A DNA stretch of 64,000 nt, taken from Odontesthes bonariensis (lineage: Eukaryota > Chordata > Actinopteri > Atheriniformes > Atherinopsidae). The translations under genes were made by a program, and so were the position numbers. The notes below the pieces were generated by a model. It saw nothing but the letters and a program-made list of their open reading frames with translations. It ran no database searches and had not been told where the DNA came from. The DNA lies in assembly GCF_027942865.1 (NCBI RefSeq), contig NC_134515.1, forward strand, positions 26,868,227 to 26,932,226, read 5' to 3'. Positions 24,201 to 36,279 of the stretch are shown in pieces (positions within the stretch are counted from its first letter, which is position 1; each line of letters opens with the position of its first letter).

Positions 24201-27200
24201 GTAAAAGGAGACCCACTTCTGCTGAGTCCAACAGAAGAGCGAGACAAACTGTAGCTGCTTTTGTCTTCTTCCCATGAGCCCGCTTATCGCCTCGTACATC
24301 CCGGCTCAACTCTGCCCCCAACTGTGCCAATGCATCCTTCATCCTCAGGAGAGCAACATACTGGTAGTGATTGAGCCACATCTTCATTGGGGTGATGGTG
24401 TGGGCCAGAAAGTGGACAGAAGCAAGCGACGCTTCACCCTGACGAGGCTCCTGCTCTGAAGAGAGCTGGTGGGCTCCGTTAGGACTAGAGGGGGAAGACG
24501 ACGATTCTGTTTTAAAGGCAGATGGCTGACACATCCACACGGACATGGCAAAGGGCTCAACAAAAGGTTGGGTTTTGCCTTTGGGGAATCGCCGTGCTCC
24601 ATCGAAACCTAGCGCAACACGGGACAGGCTGAGGGACCAGACATCCTCAGATCGTGTCTGCTTTCTGTCCGGAGGATGGGATGCAACTTCTTGAGAGTGC
24701 TGGAGGAAGGCGGAAGGGATGGGGTCGAAGGCACTCAGATCTCCGGGGTATGGGCGAGGTGGAGTTGTCTGGAAAAAAGGGCTGCTCGCAAACTTCTCAC
24801 AGGTCCTCCCGAGGTCGGCTTTGGAGCCATGAGGGCAGTGGCGGGTGTTGCTGAGAACCATCTGGGGTACAGTGACAGAAAGGGACTGTGGACGTTCCGG
24901 ATGGTCCAATATGGATGAATCTAGAGGAATTATCAGCTATAAAAACAGAAAAAAAAAAAGAAAGAAAGTGTTTTCAGCTGGAGACTTCTATATCAAACAA
25001 AACAAACTGAGCCACAGTAAAACAGTGTTCACCTTAAGTTGAGCTGCATCCATGCGAATGTCTACATGCTCTTCAACTTTATTACAGTCTTGCAAATGGT
25101 AGAAAGCTTTGACCTGGTCCAGGGTGTGTAGGAGACCCCTGGAAAACAGATTGATCCACAGCAAGCTGGCTGGGTCCACACATAGCTGCAGGCCGTTTAG
25201 CTGGGCATACAGGTTTGAGGTGGGCACTGGGAGAGAGAAAAAGGTCAAATACACTGCCACAAGGTGCTGAAACAGGATAGGACGGGCGTCTTTTAATATT
25301 ACTGCCTGACTGAACATTAACAAACAAAAATACAAATCCCAGATTCACAGCAAATACTGTCAGCCGACTAGTGGTTGGGACATTAGGTCAACAAAGACGG
25401 AATCTTTTAAGGTGTTTTTTTTTTTATTCATTCAAAGGAAATTTTAGCTCAGGGTTTTCAGTAATGTAAGTAACACAGGGCAGAGGCATACAAATGGTTC
25501 CTTTTACATATAGTTGGCACGAAAAAAAGGTAATTGCTGAGAGATAAAGACAAACTGCCAAACACATTTTGGAGCAGCATATAGGTGATTAAATTAAACA
25601 TTTCCTCAAATTTAAACAAAATTCAAGTACAGTTCAATACAGCACACGGATACCTGGTAAACTGGGGTTGTCAGGGAAGTAGTATTCTGTAAACTGCAGA
25701 TGGACTGCTGGCACATTATCCGGCAAACGCAAAGCTTTCCGGTTACAGGATATCAAAGAGCGGGTCTTTCTGTTTTGACGGCCCCTTGTAGACACCTGGA
25801 TGTGTGAAGATTGAGGCAGTAAAGAAATTATGGTTAAAAAAAAAAAAAGGGGGGGGTTCATTAGGTTACTTATCTGCTGCTGTGGGGAGACAAAGTCAGA
25901 TTGATCAATCAATGACCGGAAAGTGGAAAACAGAAAACTGAAGCCCCTGCGTGTAAGCTGTAAACTTCCTGTTAGAAACCAAGGGGGGAGACCAGGCATT
26001 CGCTGAATTTCCCCTGGGTGTCTCCTGCTAATTCAAACGGGGGAACTACAAATGTGTTACGCTTAAAATAACTGAAGAACCAGACAGAATGAGTGTCTTA
26101 AAGTGGCAGTAAGGGGTTTTCTCACTTACAGATGAGAAGCAAAAGAAGGGAGATGTGTGGAATTGTTCTCATCACTAAGGCATTCTATTGCTAAGGTATT
26201 TTACTCACATACTAGTAGTAAATCTATTAGAAATAATAATGAGGTGGTATGCTTTTTTAAAACTACCCTTATGACACAGGTATTTGTCTAACACTATTAC
26301 TTTCTAAGTTCTGCTGTATAGCTGGAGGATCTTTCTATTTTACTCCTACTAGCCCTCTTCCTTGGAATGATACTTTCTGGTTTGGTAAAGTGACTTTAAA
26401 CACAAATAACTGAAAGTAAAACGTCCAAAAGTAAATCCAAACCCATGATGCTAACACTTCCTGATCTTAAAATGAGCTCCGGCCCCTTTTCAGCGATTCT
26501 GTATGAGAGCTTCCAGCGAGGAGCAGAAAAGTCTTGCTCCATTTAGGCTTCTGTTAGAGCAGGGAAATCAAATCAGTTTTACGATGGAAGCTTGCCTGGT
26601 GAATGTCCACATCATCCATCCTGATCACCGCGCAGCTGGATCGCAGCCTCTTCAGTGATGACACTAAAGGAGCCGTCCCAGAGTTCCTGCCGGTTGCCTG
26701 CTCTTTGTCAGGAGGGTTTGACCTGGGGCTGGACTGTCCATCTAATGTATGTACATGGGAGAGCAGACACTCGGATAAAGGCAGACAGAAATGCAACAAA
26801 TGTTCAAAATGCATTGGCGCAGATATGGACGTTTGCTATTAAAAAATGTCCCTGCTGCTGAGACAAACTGTATGCTAACTTGTGTGGAGAATGGGGTCAC
26901 ATCTTATGTAACGGTCCATGATAAAGAGAGCAAACACGCATGCCTGGTTCATTTTGTTTCAGTGCACTTTCTCTTTTTCAGAAGATTTCAGCTAAAGCAC
27001 AAAGGTCAAGGTGTCATGGATATATAGCTTGATAAAGTGATCTTGGGGTTGTGATGTGAAATAGTTGAAAGATCAAGAAAAAAAGCCACTAATTTAGTTG
27101 GGGAAATACTATTGCCATTCATTCCTTTGTCACATCAGCTTTAACTTGGCCTTCAAAAGGTAAGTTCTGAACCCCTACTTTGAAATGCCTTAGCAGGGCA

Positions 27201-30200
27201 GTCCTTGGCTGGCTGCGACCCCTCAGCATGTGGCCCAGGGAACCCAGAAGCCTCTGCTCTTCTCTGGTACTCATGCAGCAGTTTAGCAGCCCACTGAGCT
27301 TGAGCCTCCATAGCTCCGCTGTGGCGTTCCCAGTGTCGACACCCATCAGCTGTGCAAGAGCAGAAGCAACAAGCAATCGGGATTCAGCAAATACTCTGAA
27401 CACTTAACTTATTATTACAAACTGGCATGAGCTCCGGCTAGTAATAGTCGTGTTTAATGAGTTGGGATATACTTTAAAAAAAAAACAACAACAAAAAAAA
27501 AAACAATCCAAACAACAGCGTCTTGACATTGACTGGAAAAAATAAAGTCACTTGTGTTATAGAAGAACAAAAAAAAATGCAAACTGTGTGGCTATTCTAA
27601 CCCTTTTGAGCTGCCCTTAATTAGCTTGAGAGGCAACTCCGCTGTTCAACATTCATCACTTCAGAGATTCTGTAGTTTAGAATAGCACTGGGCACATTCT
27701 ACCATGCCATTAGTCTGCTTGAATAGCAATCCTAACAACCAGCCCAGAATGAATGCTGTGGTTACATTGGGAGCTGAACACACCCTCGGGGCAAACTACT
27801 AACAAAACGCACTTTGCCAAAGAGTCAGTTATCACACTCACCAGGTCTGTGGATGGGATAGTAGTCAAACCCCAGCTTCCTGAATGTTAGCTGCATGGCA
27901 CCCTGCAAGCCCGGTGGGGGAGGCTCATCTGTGCAACATCACATGAGGGCTGTTTAAAATCAGCTCGACACTAATTAACCTTCAAGTGCTCAAGAATTTA
28001 CCGCGTGTAGGGATGGCTCCCAGAACACAACCATAACAAAACCGCATAGATAAACTCGACAAGACAGTGCGGGCTGATAATTGCTCGCACATGGCGAATT
28101 ACTTCAATCTAACCTTCATCCATTGAAGAGCTGTCATTGCATATGTGTAAGTCCAGGCGTGATATGAAGGTGTGGTAGGAAGACTCCTTGACATCGAAGT
28201 GATCAAAGTATTGACTTGTGTTGTTGGGGGTGCTGGTGGAGGAGAGCGGGGGCTCAGTCCACAGGCTGTGGATGCCGGGAGATGGAGGAGCAGTCTACAC
28301 CAACAGAGGAGGCACACGTTTTCAAAATGACCTCAGTTATCTCCAAAATCAAGCAAAAATAAACACAAAAACAAAAATGTTTGCTTTTACTGTAATGCAT
28401 CCAGTAATTTGATACCTAGTTGAATAAAAACTATCCATACTTCAACCATATAGACCACACACTTAAAGTATTCATGTTTTCTGAATTCTTTAAAATCATA
28501 CAAAGATATACTGATTATAAAAATTACACAAAAATAACCATTTACACGTGAACAGGCGTAAATCACTGCCTTTTCCAAATAGTAATAAACGTGTAAACAA
28601 TGTTTTTACATGTTTCTGTCAACATAATGTATCAAATCATAGCATGAAGGAGTGAAGACCTGCAGGGATTCAGCAGTCATGCTCTTCCTCTGCTGAGCGG
28701 ACTTCTCCATGGCCTCACTGAGAGATTTGGCGTAATGAATGATGGCTTTGAGCTGAGAGTCCGTCAGCACCCACAACAGGTCGTCCAGAATGAAAAGCAG
28801 CTTGGATGCCAGCACGTTACAGTCCTTAATCTAGATGGAGCAAAGGAAGACATGTAACAAGTCTCGTGACACTCATTTTTCAATATATGTGGCGTGACGT
28901 TTACAATCTTTCACAACTTTGGTCACAGAAAAGCACAACACCAATTCAAAAAAAAAAAAAAAAAAAGGTTTGGACGATGTGTAAAATGTAAATGAAAACG
29001 GAAAAGCGACGGATTGGAATCTATTAAACCAATATTATAATGTCACAATAAGACGTTGAAGAACATATCGGATATTCAAATCGAGACATTTGACCATTTC
29101 CTGACCAATTTGATTTGGCACAGGGGCAACAAAAGGCTTGGAAAGGTAAGTGCTAATTCCATCATCTGAAGACGTCTCTGTGAGCAGGAACCACCCATGC
29201 TAAAAGGTATATACACAGGTTTTATAGCAATACGTGCTCCTCCCATCAGATGACGTATTTTTCAGGGAAGGCCTTGCATTTTTCAGGAAGACAAGAGACT
29301 GGCTTTCTGCGTTCCAGTCTTTTAAAGCATCATGAAACAAAGACTCAGGACTGTTGAGCTGAGCTGAGCTCAGACAAGAATGGGACAACATTCCTTTCCC
29401 AAAGGTCCAGCAACTGGTCTCCTCAGTTTCCAGATGTTTACATACCGTTTCTAAAAGGAGAGATGATGCTACACAGTGATCAGCATGGCCCCGTCTCTTT
29501 TTTTAAGACTTGTTGCTGCCATTCAATCCAAGATGAGCTGCTATTTTTCATGAATTGTAAAATGTCTCTTTTTCAACATCTCATATAACTCCTAAGTTCT
29601 GCTGTAAATTAAATATTGGTTTATGAGATATGTAAATCACTGCATTATGGTTTTATTTACAACTCTGTCTGTCATGAACTGTTGTCATATGCAAAGGGGT
29701 ACAAATCTGGCCTTACTCTGCGTTTTAGAGCAATGCGAATGCGTCCCTGGTTGGTGATGAGACGCAGTGGAGTGCTACCGAGGTCCTGGTCGTCACTTTC
29801 GATGGCATCCGCCTCGATTCGTAGACTCTGCCAGTTAATTTCTTTGAATGTCAACACCTGATTGAAACAATAATCATATCAAAGCATCAAGCAACGGTCC
29901 ATAGCACTGCAAGACAACCAAGCATCACGTTCTGACAGTCACACAGAGTGGCAAGGACAGGAAGCAACAGGACACATTTCCTTTAAGTGAATTAGAAAAC
30001 TCCTCACTCTGAGAGGCTGTTGGTCTAAAATTAGTCCTTACAGCGAATGAAAACATGTGACTCGATTTAATGATTTACTGCAGGTTTAGTAAGCATGCAT
30101 GGCTTCTGCAGTGGAACACTGGACTAGGTTGTGCTGTGCCTGGGTACCAGACAGCAGAGTATTAAAGCGGTGCGGAGAGGGAAATAAAAGCACGCTGCGC

Positions 30201-33200
30201 TGCACTGTACCTCTCCTCTCTTGGGGTCAGTGATGCGGGTGTAGCGAAGGTCACTGCGCTGCCACTTGGGGTTCAGGCTGTTGCCCTGCAGCTGCCAGAG
30301 CTCAAAGGAGGCGTGAAAGGCACGGGCCTGCACCTTGATGGTAATAGAGTTGATCCTGACAGACATGCCCTCCACCACTTTCTCGGCAAAGCCATACTCA
30401 CTATAAATACACAGGACTTGTGAGGTGGCGCAGCATTCGATATCTGATATGTTGGTTTGGCTCAAGATTTGTGACAGCTTACCTCTGGCCTGCTGTTATG
30501 GCAATAGGAGAGGGGCCATTGGGTGGGCGAGGTTCCTCACATGTCCTCATCTCAACCTCCACCTTATCCAAGAACTGCACGAAAGAGGGAACATTCAGAC
30601 AGCTCTCAGGATACGATTGAGCAAGTGTGAACGGGGAAGTAAGCTAACATTTACCAGTGATATGAGCATAAAGGACAAGACCTATTCAGCAGTAAAATAA
30701 AGGTGAAATAACAAAGCAACGTTACTGCTTGAGTCATGACAGAGTCGGATGACTTTATGAAACTTAGTGTCGCAGAAATGTGAGAGAACTCTGCAGAAGG
30801 AAGAAAAATATATAACAGCAGTCATACCAGGCAGATGGGGCTTGTTTTCAACTTCGTCCATTGTATCTGAAAAGACAGGAGGGTCACCGGTGTCATTCAC
30901 AAACACTTGCCAAAAGGCACAAAGGCATAACAGGCCCAGCATGACACAGAAGCTGAGACAGGGTCCAAAATAACAGAGAGTACAGGTAATCTGAGGAAAT
31001 ATACCAGGTAAAAGCACTGTCAACATGCTCCGATTTGATTCACTGGTGTCATAGTAAGTATGCGGTGTAAAGTCGGCGGGGTCCATCCTTGGGGTCTGTT
31101 TTTCCAAATCCCGGCGCCTAGGTCCCACTGACCCACACGTTCACGCTTCAACACACCTGATTTGAATTAGTGGTCATTAAAGGGCTTTTGCATAACCTGA
31201 TGACAAGCTGGGGACTTAATCTCCTCAGTTGAATCGTGTTTATCGGAGCAGGAAAACATCTAAAACATGCAGGGAAGCCAGGAAAAACACTGCTCTGTGA
31301 ACTAAGAATATCTGTAACAAACCTAATGGCTATCCATATAACAGCTCTAATTGTAGCTTTGGTCAGGAATCAAGTAGCAGAGCAACAACAACCAACAGAC
31401 CACAAAGCTGTACCAAGAGCAAGGCTAGAAAATAGTATGAGCTTAGATAAGACCCCTATTGTTCAGCTGTCCAATTAAAATATTGTGGGGAGTCCAAAAC
31501 CAGGAATATAGCATCGCCACCTTAATTTAAGCTTAAATTACCTTAATATTAGCGATTTTATATACAATTTCTCTTCATACAAAAGTATTTAGTATGTGTG
31601 ACACTGTGTTGGAAAGCTGACTTTCTGGGGATGTGATCGATGCAAATCATTTTAGAATACAGAGCAGGTGCATTAGGCAAGTCACACAAAAATCAGTAGT
31701 AACCTACTGTTTGATATTTTCTTGACAAAAACAGACACATGTCCCCAGCAGGATAAAATGTTGTATTATCATTTAGAGGGCAGAAGTGCCTCATGGGGAT
31801 TTTTCTGATATTAGGGGTTTTCCCTCCTCCGTTCCTTAACAGGAAAATAAAATGAAATAATTCTCTTGTTGACATGTCAGATCAAGGAGACATGGCCCAC
31901 AAGCAAACACCTGTTTTAGTAACAGATAAATGTTGCCCAAAACTGCATTTGAATGTGAACCGTGGGGCCGAACGCATCGAAAAATCTGTAATTATCAAAA
32001 AAAAAGTTTCCAGTGTTGCCTTTCAAAAGAGACCAAAGTCAAGCATTTTCTCCACATAACTCTAGAACAGCCCTCAATTCACTTTGAGTATGCCACAAAC
32101 AGGCATTTCAGGCAAATTTTCCAGGAATGGGAAGTGGTTAAAGCAGATGAAAAAAATATCAAGTATCAATATTACAGATACTGCATGAGAGGTGCCAGTT
32201 CCTAAAAAAAATAAGTAATAAAATGCCAGACAGTTAGCGAGAGGACAAGTGTCTGAAGTGAGGCTGTTGACTTCTGCCGAAACCATCATAAATATCACAA
32301 AAATGAGGATTAAAACAAAGACATGACAGTGATATAACAAGAAACTGCTCCAGGACAAATTGATCTTACTTGTGTAGTATTATTGGACTTGTTTGGGAAC
32401 GCAAACCAACCAGCCTGACAGCTCAGTGCACACCAGCCAGTAAAACTAGCCTCTAGCCTCTGGCCTTTTGTGTCCCACAGAATCGCGGCTTGCCTGTCCA
32501 TTATCAGCAACCAGTACTGGTCTGAAGAACATTCAAAGCAGAGCCTCTAGCTGGGCTTTTCTCTGTGATACTGCCACCACTCATTTCCACTATGAGTGTA
32601 TGCAGTCAAAAGCAAGCTCGATGCCACTCTTGATCACTTTGAAAATGCACAGAAAATTATGTATGAAGTATATGACAGCTCAGAGTTTTAACAGTCTCTA
32701 TTAAAAAAAAAAGGGAAGCAGACTGTTAGACAAGCTACACAATCAGGTTAGATGAGTCAACAGTGACGTACTCTTATGGCGGCCTTGTTGCAGTAGACCC
32801 GAGTGACGGCCAGCCAGGTCGGCAGATCGAGCATGTTCTGGAGAACCTCCTCATCGAGCTCCAGGTTGGACAACTGCCCTTCCCCCTTCAGCGTACTCAG
32901 GTTTATCTTGTCCGGGGATAGGTTCTTGGTAAACCTGAGAGAAACAGATGCAACGGTCAAAATAAAAACTCTATGGCACAAAGGACGTTTTTATGTGAAA
33001 AACCCCAACGTATATTACTTATGAACTGGAGGACAGAAATAAGCAAGCTTATATGATGCAGCCAAGATGTTCTCCAAATAGAAGTAGAATGAGTCATCCT
33101 GAGAGGTAACAGAGCAAACAGAGCTAACTGATTGGTTAGCTTCTTAAACGTGAACAGAACATGGCTGTGAAAGCTCTCTCAAACATTTCAGACATCAAAC

Positions 33201-35282
33201 GAGATGCAAAGAGAAAAGCAGGAGATTAAACTGGGCTACATAGTTTGGATCATGTCGTTATTTTAACTCCAACACTAAATAACACAATGGAGACTAACCT
33301 GCCAGGTCTGAAATCACGCTACTGTTGATAAACCTGATATGCGAGTCACAGCTTAAGCTGGGCAACAAAATCACGGCTGTCAACCTATTGCATTCAAACT
33401 CTGGGCATTTACGTTTCTGAAATCAACATTTAACACATCCAAAGGGTCAGGCCAATTGTTAACACCTCTTAGCTTAATAACTGCCCATTTCAACACTTTC
33501 CTCAAGACTGGTAGGACATAAGAGACTTGGTTGTGAGAATTTTTAAGGCCCAGAGATGATAAAAGGTTGTAGCTACCGTTTACAGAGCAAGCTAAACATG
33601 CTTATTTGCAAGGATAAGCGTGGCTTTAAAGACTGCAAATATTCAAGAAGTTAGGGGAGACAAAGGACTCATTGTACAAACCGCTTGGTTTTACAAAAAA
33701 ACAAGACCAAAACTGTTCATAAACAAATAGCAGGGAAATTTTAATCTGACAACCCTTAAGCTACTGAAGAAGTTGTGTTTTTTCATACAATAACAAGGAA
33801 ACCAGAAGATTTTTACCATTAACATGGCTGTGGTGCATCCAAACCAGGGTCAAACACACAACTGGATCTTGTCTAGATCCCGATTCTTTGTGTTAAAATC
33901 TTATATCTTGTGAGAAATAATACAAACGCAACAGAATCACAAAGTGACGTGGTTTGAAGTGACGGCTGTTGACGGAGGGATGCACAATGACTACAGAAAT
34001 AACATTGCTAACAATAACAATGTGCCTGTTTGTCCACCTTCCAATAAGTATCCACATTGTCCTTTCTAGTCCAAAAACTTGCTTGAATAATTCAGTGACA
34101 GAGACAACAACAGTGAGGAGGGGAATAACAGCCAAACGGAAAGCCTGTTATTGAGCAGGCATTTGTTTTTCCCAGGCTCGTGCTCGACTTCAGATGAGAA
34201 ACACATTTCATCATTGCTCTCCAACCACAATTATTTACCCAGCAGCACCGAGCAGGGCCAAGCTGACAGTAGAAGACAAAAAGTGCTTGACCTAAAAAAA
34301 AAAAAAAGAGGAGACTGCAGCATATCACACAATGGCAGACTGTGTGTCTCCATATAGGCAGCTTTACAAACACAGCAATTAAAACCAGCTCAGGAAAAAC
34401 CTGCTCCCGAATGCGGGACATTACTGCAATATAGTCCCAAAAAGACTGAGATAGCAACAATGTTGAAGGGCAATTACAAAAAAATTCTGACAGCAATGAG
34501 CAGCTGACAACATTGGGTACTTCGCCTTGCATCAAACTGAATCTCATCACCAGTCGGAGTTGAACAGAAGGAAGTCTTTTACAACCCAGATACAACTGTT
34601 ATCAAGCTTAATAACATCTGTATGAGGTAACATCAGCTGATCCAAATAACAATTTCCTTGTGAATGATGTCCTTCATGCGTGATGGGGTGCCATTTTTTA
34701 AAAGATACACTAAACTTAAACCAAAGCTAAGCGTTATCTTGAGGAAATTACAGCAAATCACTGACGTCCACTTCAGACGATTCGACAGATTTGTTCAAAT
34801 GAGTGAAGGGCTGCTTCTAAAGCATCAGCTTTTGACACATGGCCATTGAACATGCATTTATATGGCCCTGAACTAAAAAAAAAAACGAGGCAAAGTAAAC
34901 AGCGTGGTAGGGATGGAGCCAATTACAAACTGAAGCACGATAAGGCTGTGAAGAATGCTGAGATATGTCTGGGAAAGTAATGTTCCCGTGCAGGTTGAGG
35001 TGTCAGCTGCTGCGGTCACTATCCCCGTTAAGTCTATCGCCTCTATTTTAACCGTGTTGTTTCAATATGTGGCGTGAACTAAATAGTAAACAAGGTGGAA
35101 ATCAAATATACGAGCTAGATAACAAAACGCTGCCAGCTGACGTTTTTTTTTTTTTGGTTTGTATTTTTGCGTTGCACGCAGAAATGTTCAAACCATCACC
35201 CAGATGGGCTAACTGGCTAACACAAACCAAACACTTACCTTGATAAATGTTTCAGGATTTGCTTTTTAATAATCCCCGCCAT
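21214..35282 (-). CDS. bltp3a: Bridge-like lipid transfer protein family member 3A (UHRF1BP1), complete
   Basis: 21 coding exons on the minus strand: 35239-35282, 32772-32934, 30828-30866, 30483-30574, 30211-30400, 29717-29857, 28660-28830, 28114-28294, 27842-27928, 27179-27349, 26596-26741, 25654-25795, 25033-25226, 23699-24936, 23419-23585, 23194-23333, 22940-23090, 22539-22795, 22129-22237, 21876-21967 and 21214-21330. Sum 4032 nt, 1343 aa; human is about 1440. The N-terminus (MAGIIKKQILKHLSRFTKNL) opens a chorein/VPS13-type groove domain. The family forms hydrophobic bridges moving lipids at ER-late endosome contacts (family knowledge). The middle, exon 14, is low-complexity and acidic. 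Near residues 955-990 is an amphipathic TKD/TKG segment, at 1049-1052 an LIR-like FVVL, and the C-terminus is a short coiled coil (QLRDAQAALTQALTERE). Intron 11 is GC-AG. The exon 10 donor (27179) is the least certain; another lies 6 nt downstream. Synteny selects 3A over 3B. Confidence 0.95.
23699..24936 (-). CDS. bltp3a: bltp3a coding exon 14, the large central exon
   Basis: 1238 nt, acceptor TATAG|CTG at 24937-24938, donor GGAG|GTAAGT at 23698-23697. It covers about residues 587-999. The order is: LIIPLDSSIL lead, an NTRHCPHGSKADL segment, a Pro/Ser-rich linker, a conserved folded stretch (FVEPFAMSVWMCQPS; later MKMWLNHYQYVALLRMKDAL, VCLALLLDSAEVGLLLPP), a long acidic Glu/Asp/Ser region, and a C-terminal amphipathic part with repeated TKD/TKG turns. 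In chorein-type proteins the folded parts extend the lipid groove and the acidic loops are disordered (family knowledge). Confidence 0.93.
30867..32771 (-). other. bltp3a: bltp3a intron 2
   Basis: A 1.9-kb intron between exon 2 and the 39-nt exon 3. AT-rich with no recognised exon, element or RNA gene. An open frame at 30682-31128 on the minus strand runs through exon 3 and is only its shadow. Confidence 0.75.
32935..35238 (-). other. bltp3a: bltp3a intron 1
   Basis: A 2.3-kb first intron between the 44-nt coding exon 1 and exon 2. I see no exon or mobile element. The minus-strand open frame at 34092-34595 (167 codons) is Cys- and Leu-rich with no recognisable family and is treated as chance. 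Confidence 0.7.
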
Positions 35283-36087
35283 TTTTGGGACTCTCTGTGG
35301 CGAACGTTGTCAGCGGATTATCTACTTAAATACATGTGAACTAGCCTTCAGGTACCTCTATATTGTGCCTAGCGCTAGCCGGTGCATCTTGTTAGCAGCT
35401 GTTTCTTCGTTAAACACCGGACAGCAGCTAACTCTACCCCCTTCTCGTGCATACGCACGCGCACGAAGACGCGGCTCGAGCGATAAAACAGCAGCCTCGA
35501 CACAACACCGCCATCTGCTGGATGTTCAGGGCAGGTGTTCCCACCAACCAATAACAAATATTCAACGAAGTTGGCAACAAACTGTCTGTTTCTGATTCCT
35601 CGACTTTATGTATTTTAAACTTTATTGAGTAGCTCAGTCTGTGCGTAAAATTACGGATATTCTATGTGTATCTATATAGCAAATTGCACATCAAGCATAA
35701 AAGGCATTTTATTTGTTACTGATTTCAAAGCACATCAGTGTGACGCATTTGTGTGTTCACGTTTGCCTCAGTGAAAGGTTAAACAAGTCCTGCATCCTTG
35801 TTATGTAGCCTTTTATCCCCTCACTTGCAAATGACACTGTCAATTTCTGTCATTCGTAACACAAGACATTGAATTACAAAACGAAATAACTGATATGTAA
35901 ATATATGGAAATTAATTAATGATAAATGTCTACAGGTTTGCCGTGTTGTTTTTTTCATATTTGAAATCTAAAATTAAAATGGCAAAAAAATAAAATAAAA
36001 ATCAATGATTAAACTACAATATAATTACATACGCTTGCATGTTACTCAGACGCAATCAAGGTTTTAATTACTACATTATAACCTTGC

Positions 36088-36096
36088 TATAAATAG
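36088..36096 (+). promoter_or_regulatory. ilrun: TATA box upstream of ilrun
   Basis: TATAAATAG, a full match to the TATA consensus, 184 bp upstream of the ilrun ATG on the plus strand. A start site about 30 bp downstream (near 36118) would give a leader of about 160 nt with three tiny upstream ORFs. Confidence 0.5.
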
Positions 36097-36171
36097 CCTG
36101 CAATTTTAAGAAAAGCTCTTACTTTCTTTTTTTTCCCCCACCAGCGCCATAACTCACAGACACGGGGTTCA

Positions 36172-36181
36172 GTCATGTGAC
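36172..36181. promoter_or_regulatory. M-box / CLEAR-like E-box (GTCATGTGAC)
   Basis: GTCATGTGAC differs from the palindromic CLEAR element GTCACGTGAC at one base and contains the MITF/TFE M-box core TCATGTGA. It sits between the TATA box and the ilrun ATG, in the spacer shared with bltp3a. Binding is inferred from the motif only. Confidence 0.4.
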
Positions 36182-36279
36182 ATGCGCACTCGGCCCTGTT
36201 TTTGAGTTTTGTTATGACAAGTCGAGGCCTCGGACTAAATTAGGAGCGAAGCCCCCGTGTCTGCCCGGGCAAATCCGTT

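Larger units (their letters stand above)
35283..36279. promoter_or_regulatory. Divergent bltp3a / ilrun promoter region
   Basis: Only 997 bp separate the bltp3a ATG (minus) from the ilrun ATG (plus), so both promoters must lie here unless far-upstream exons exist. The ilrun side has a canonical TATAAATAG at 36088-36096 and an M-box/CLEAR-like GTCATGTGAC at 36172-36181. The bltp3a side (35283-35530) is GC-richer and TATA-less. The middle is AT-rich. Confidence 0.6.

Noticed and set aside
34092-34595. 167-codon Cys-rich open frame on the minus strand
   Set aside because: Inside bltp3a intron 1, no domain or signal pattern I can defend.
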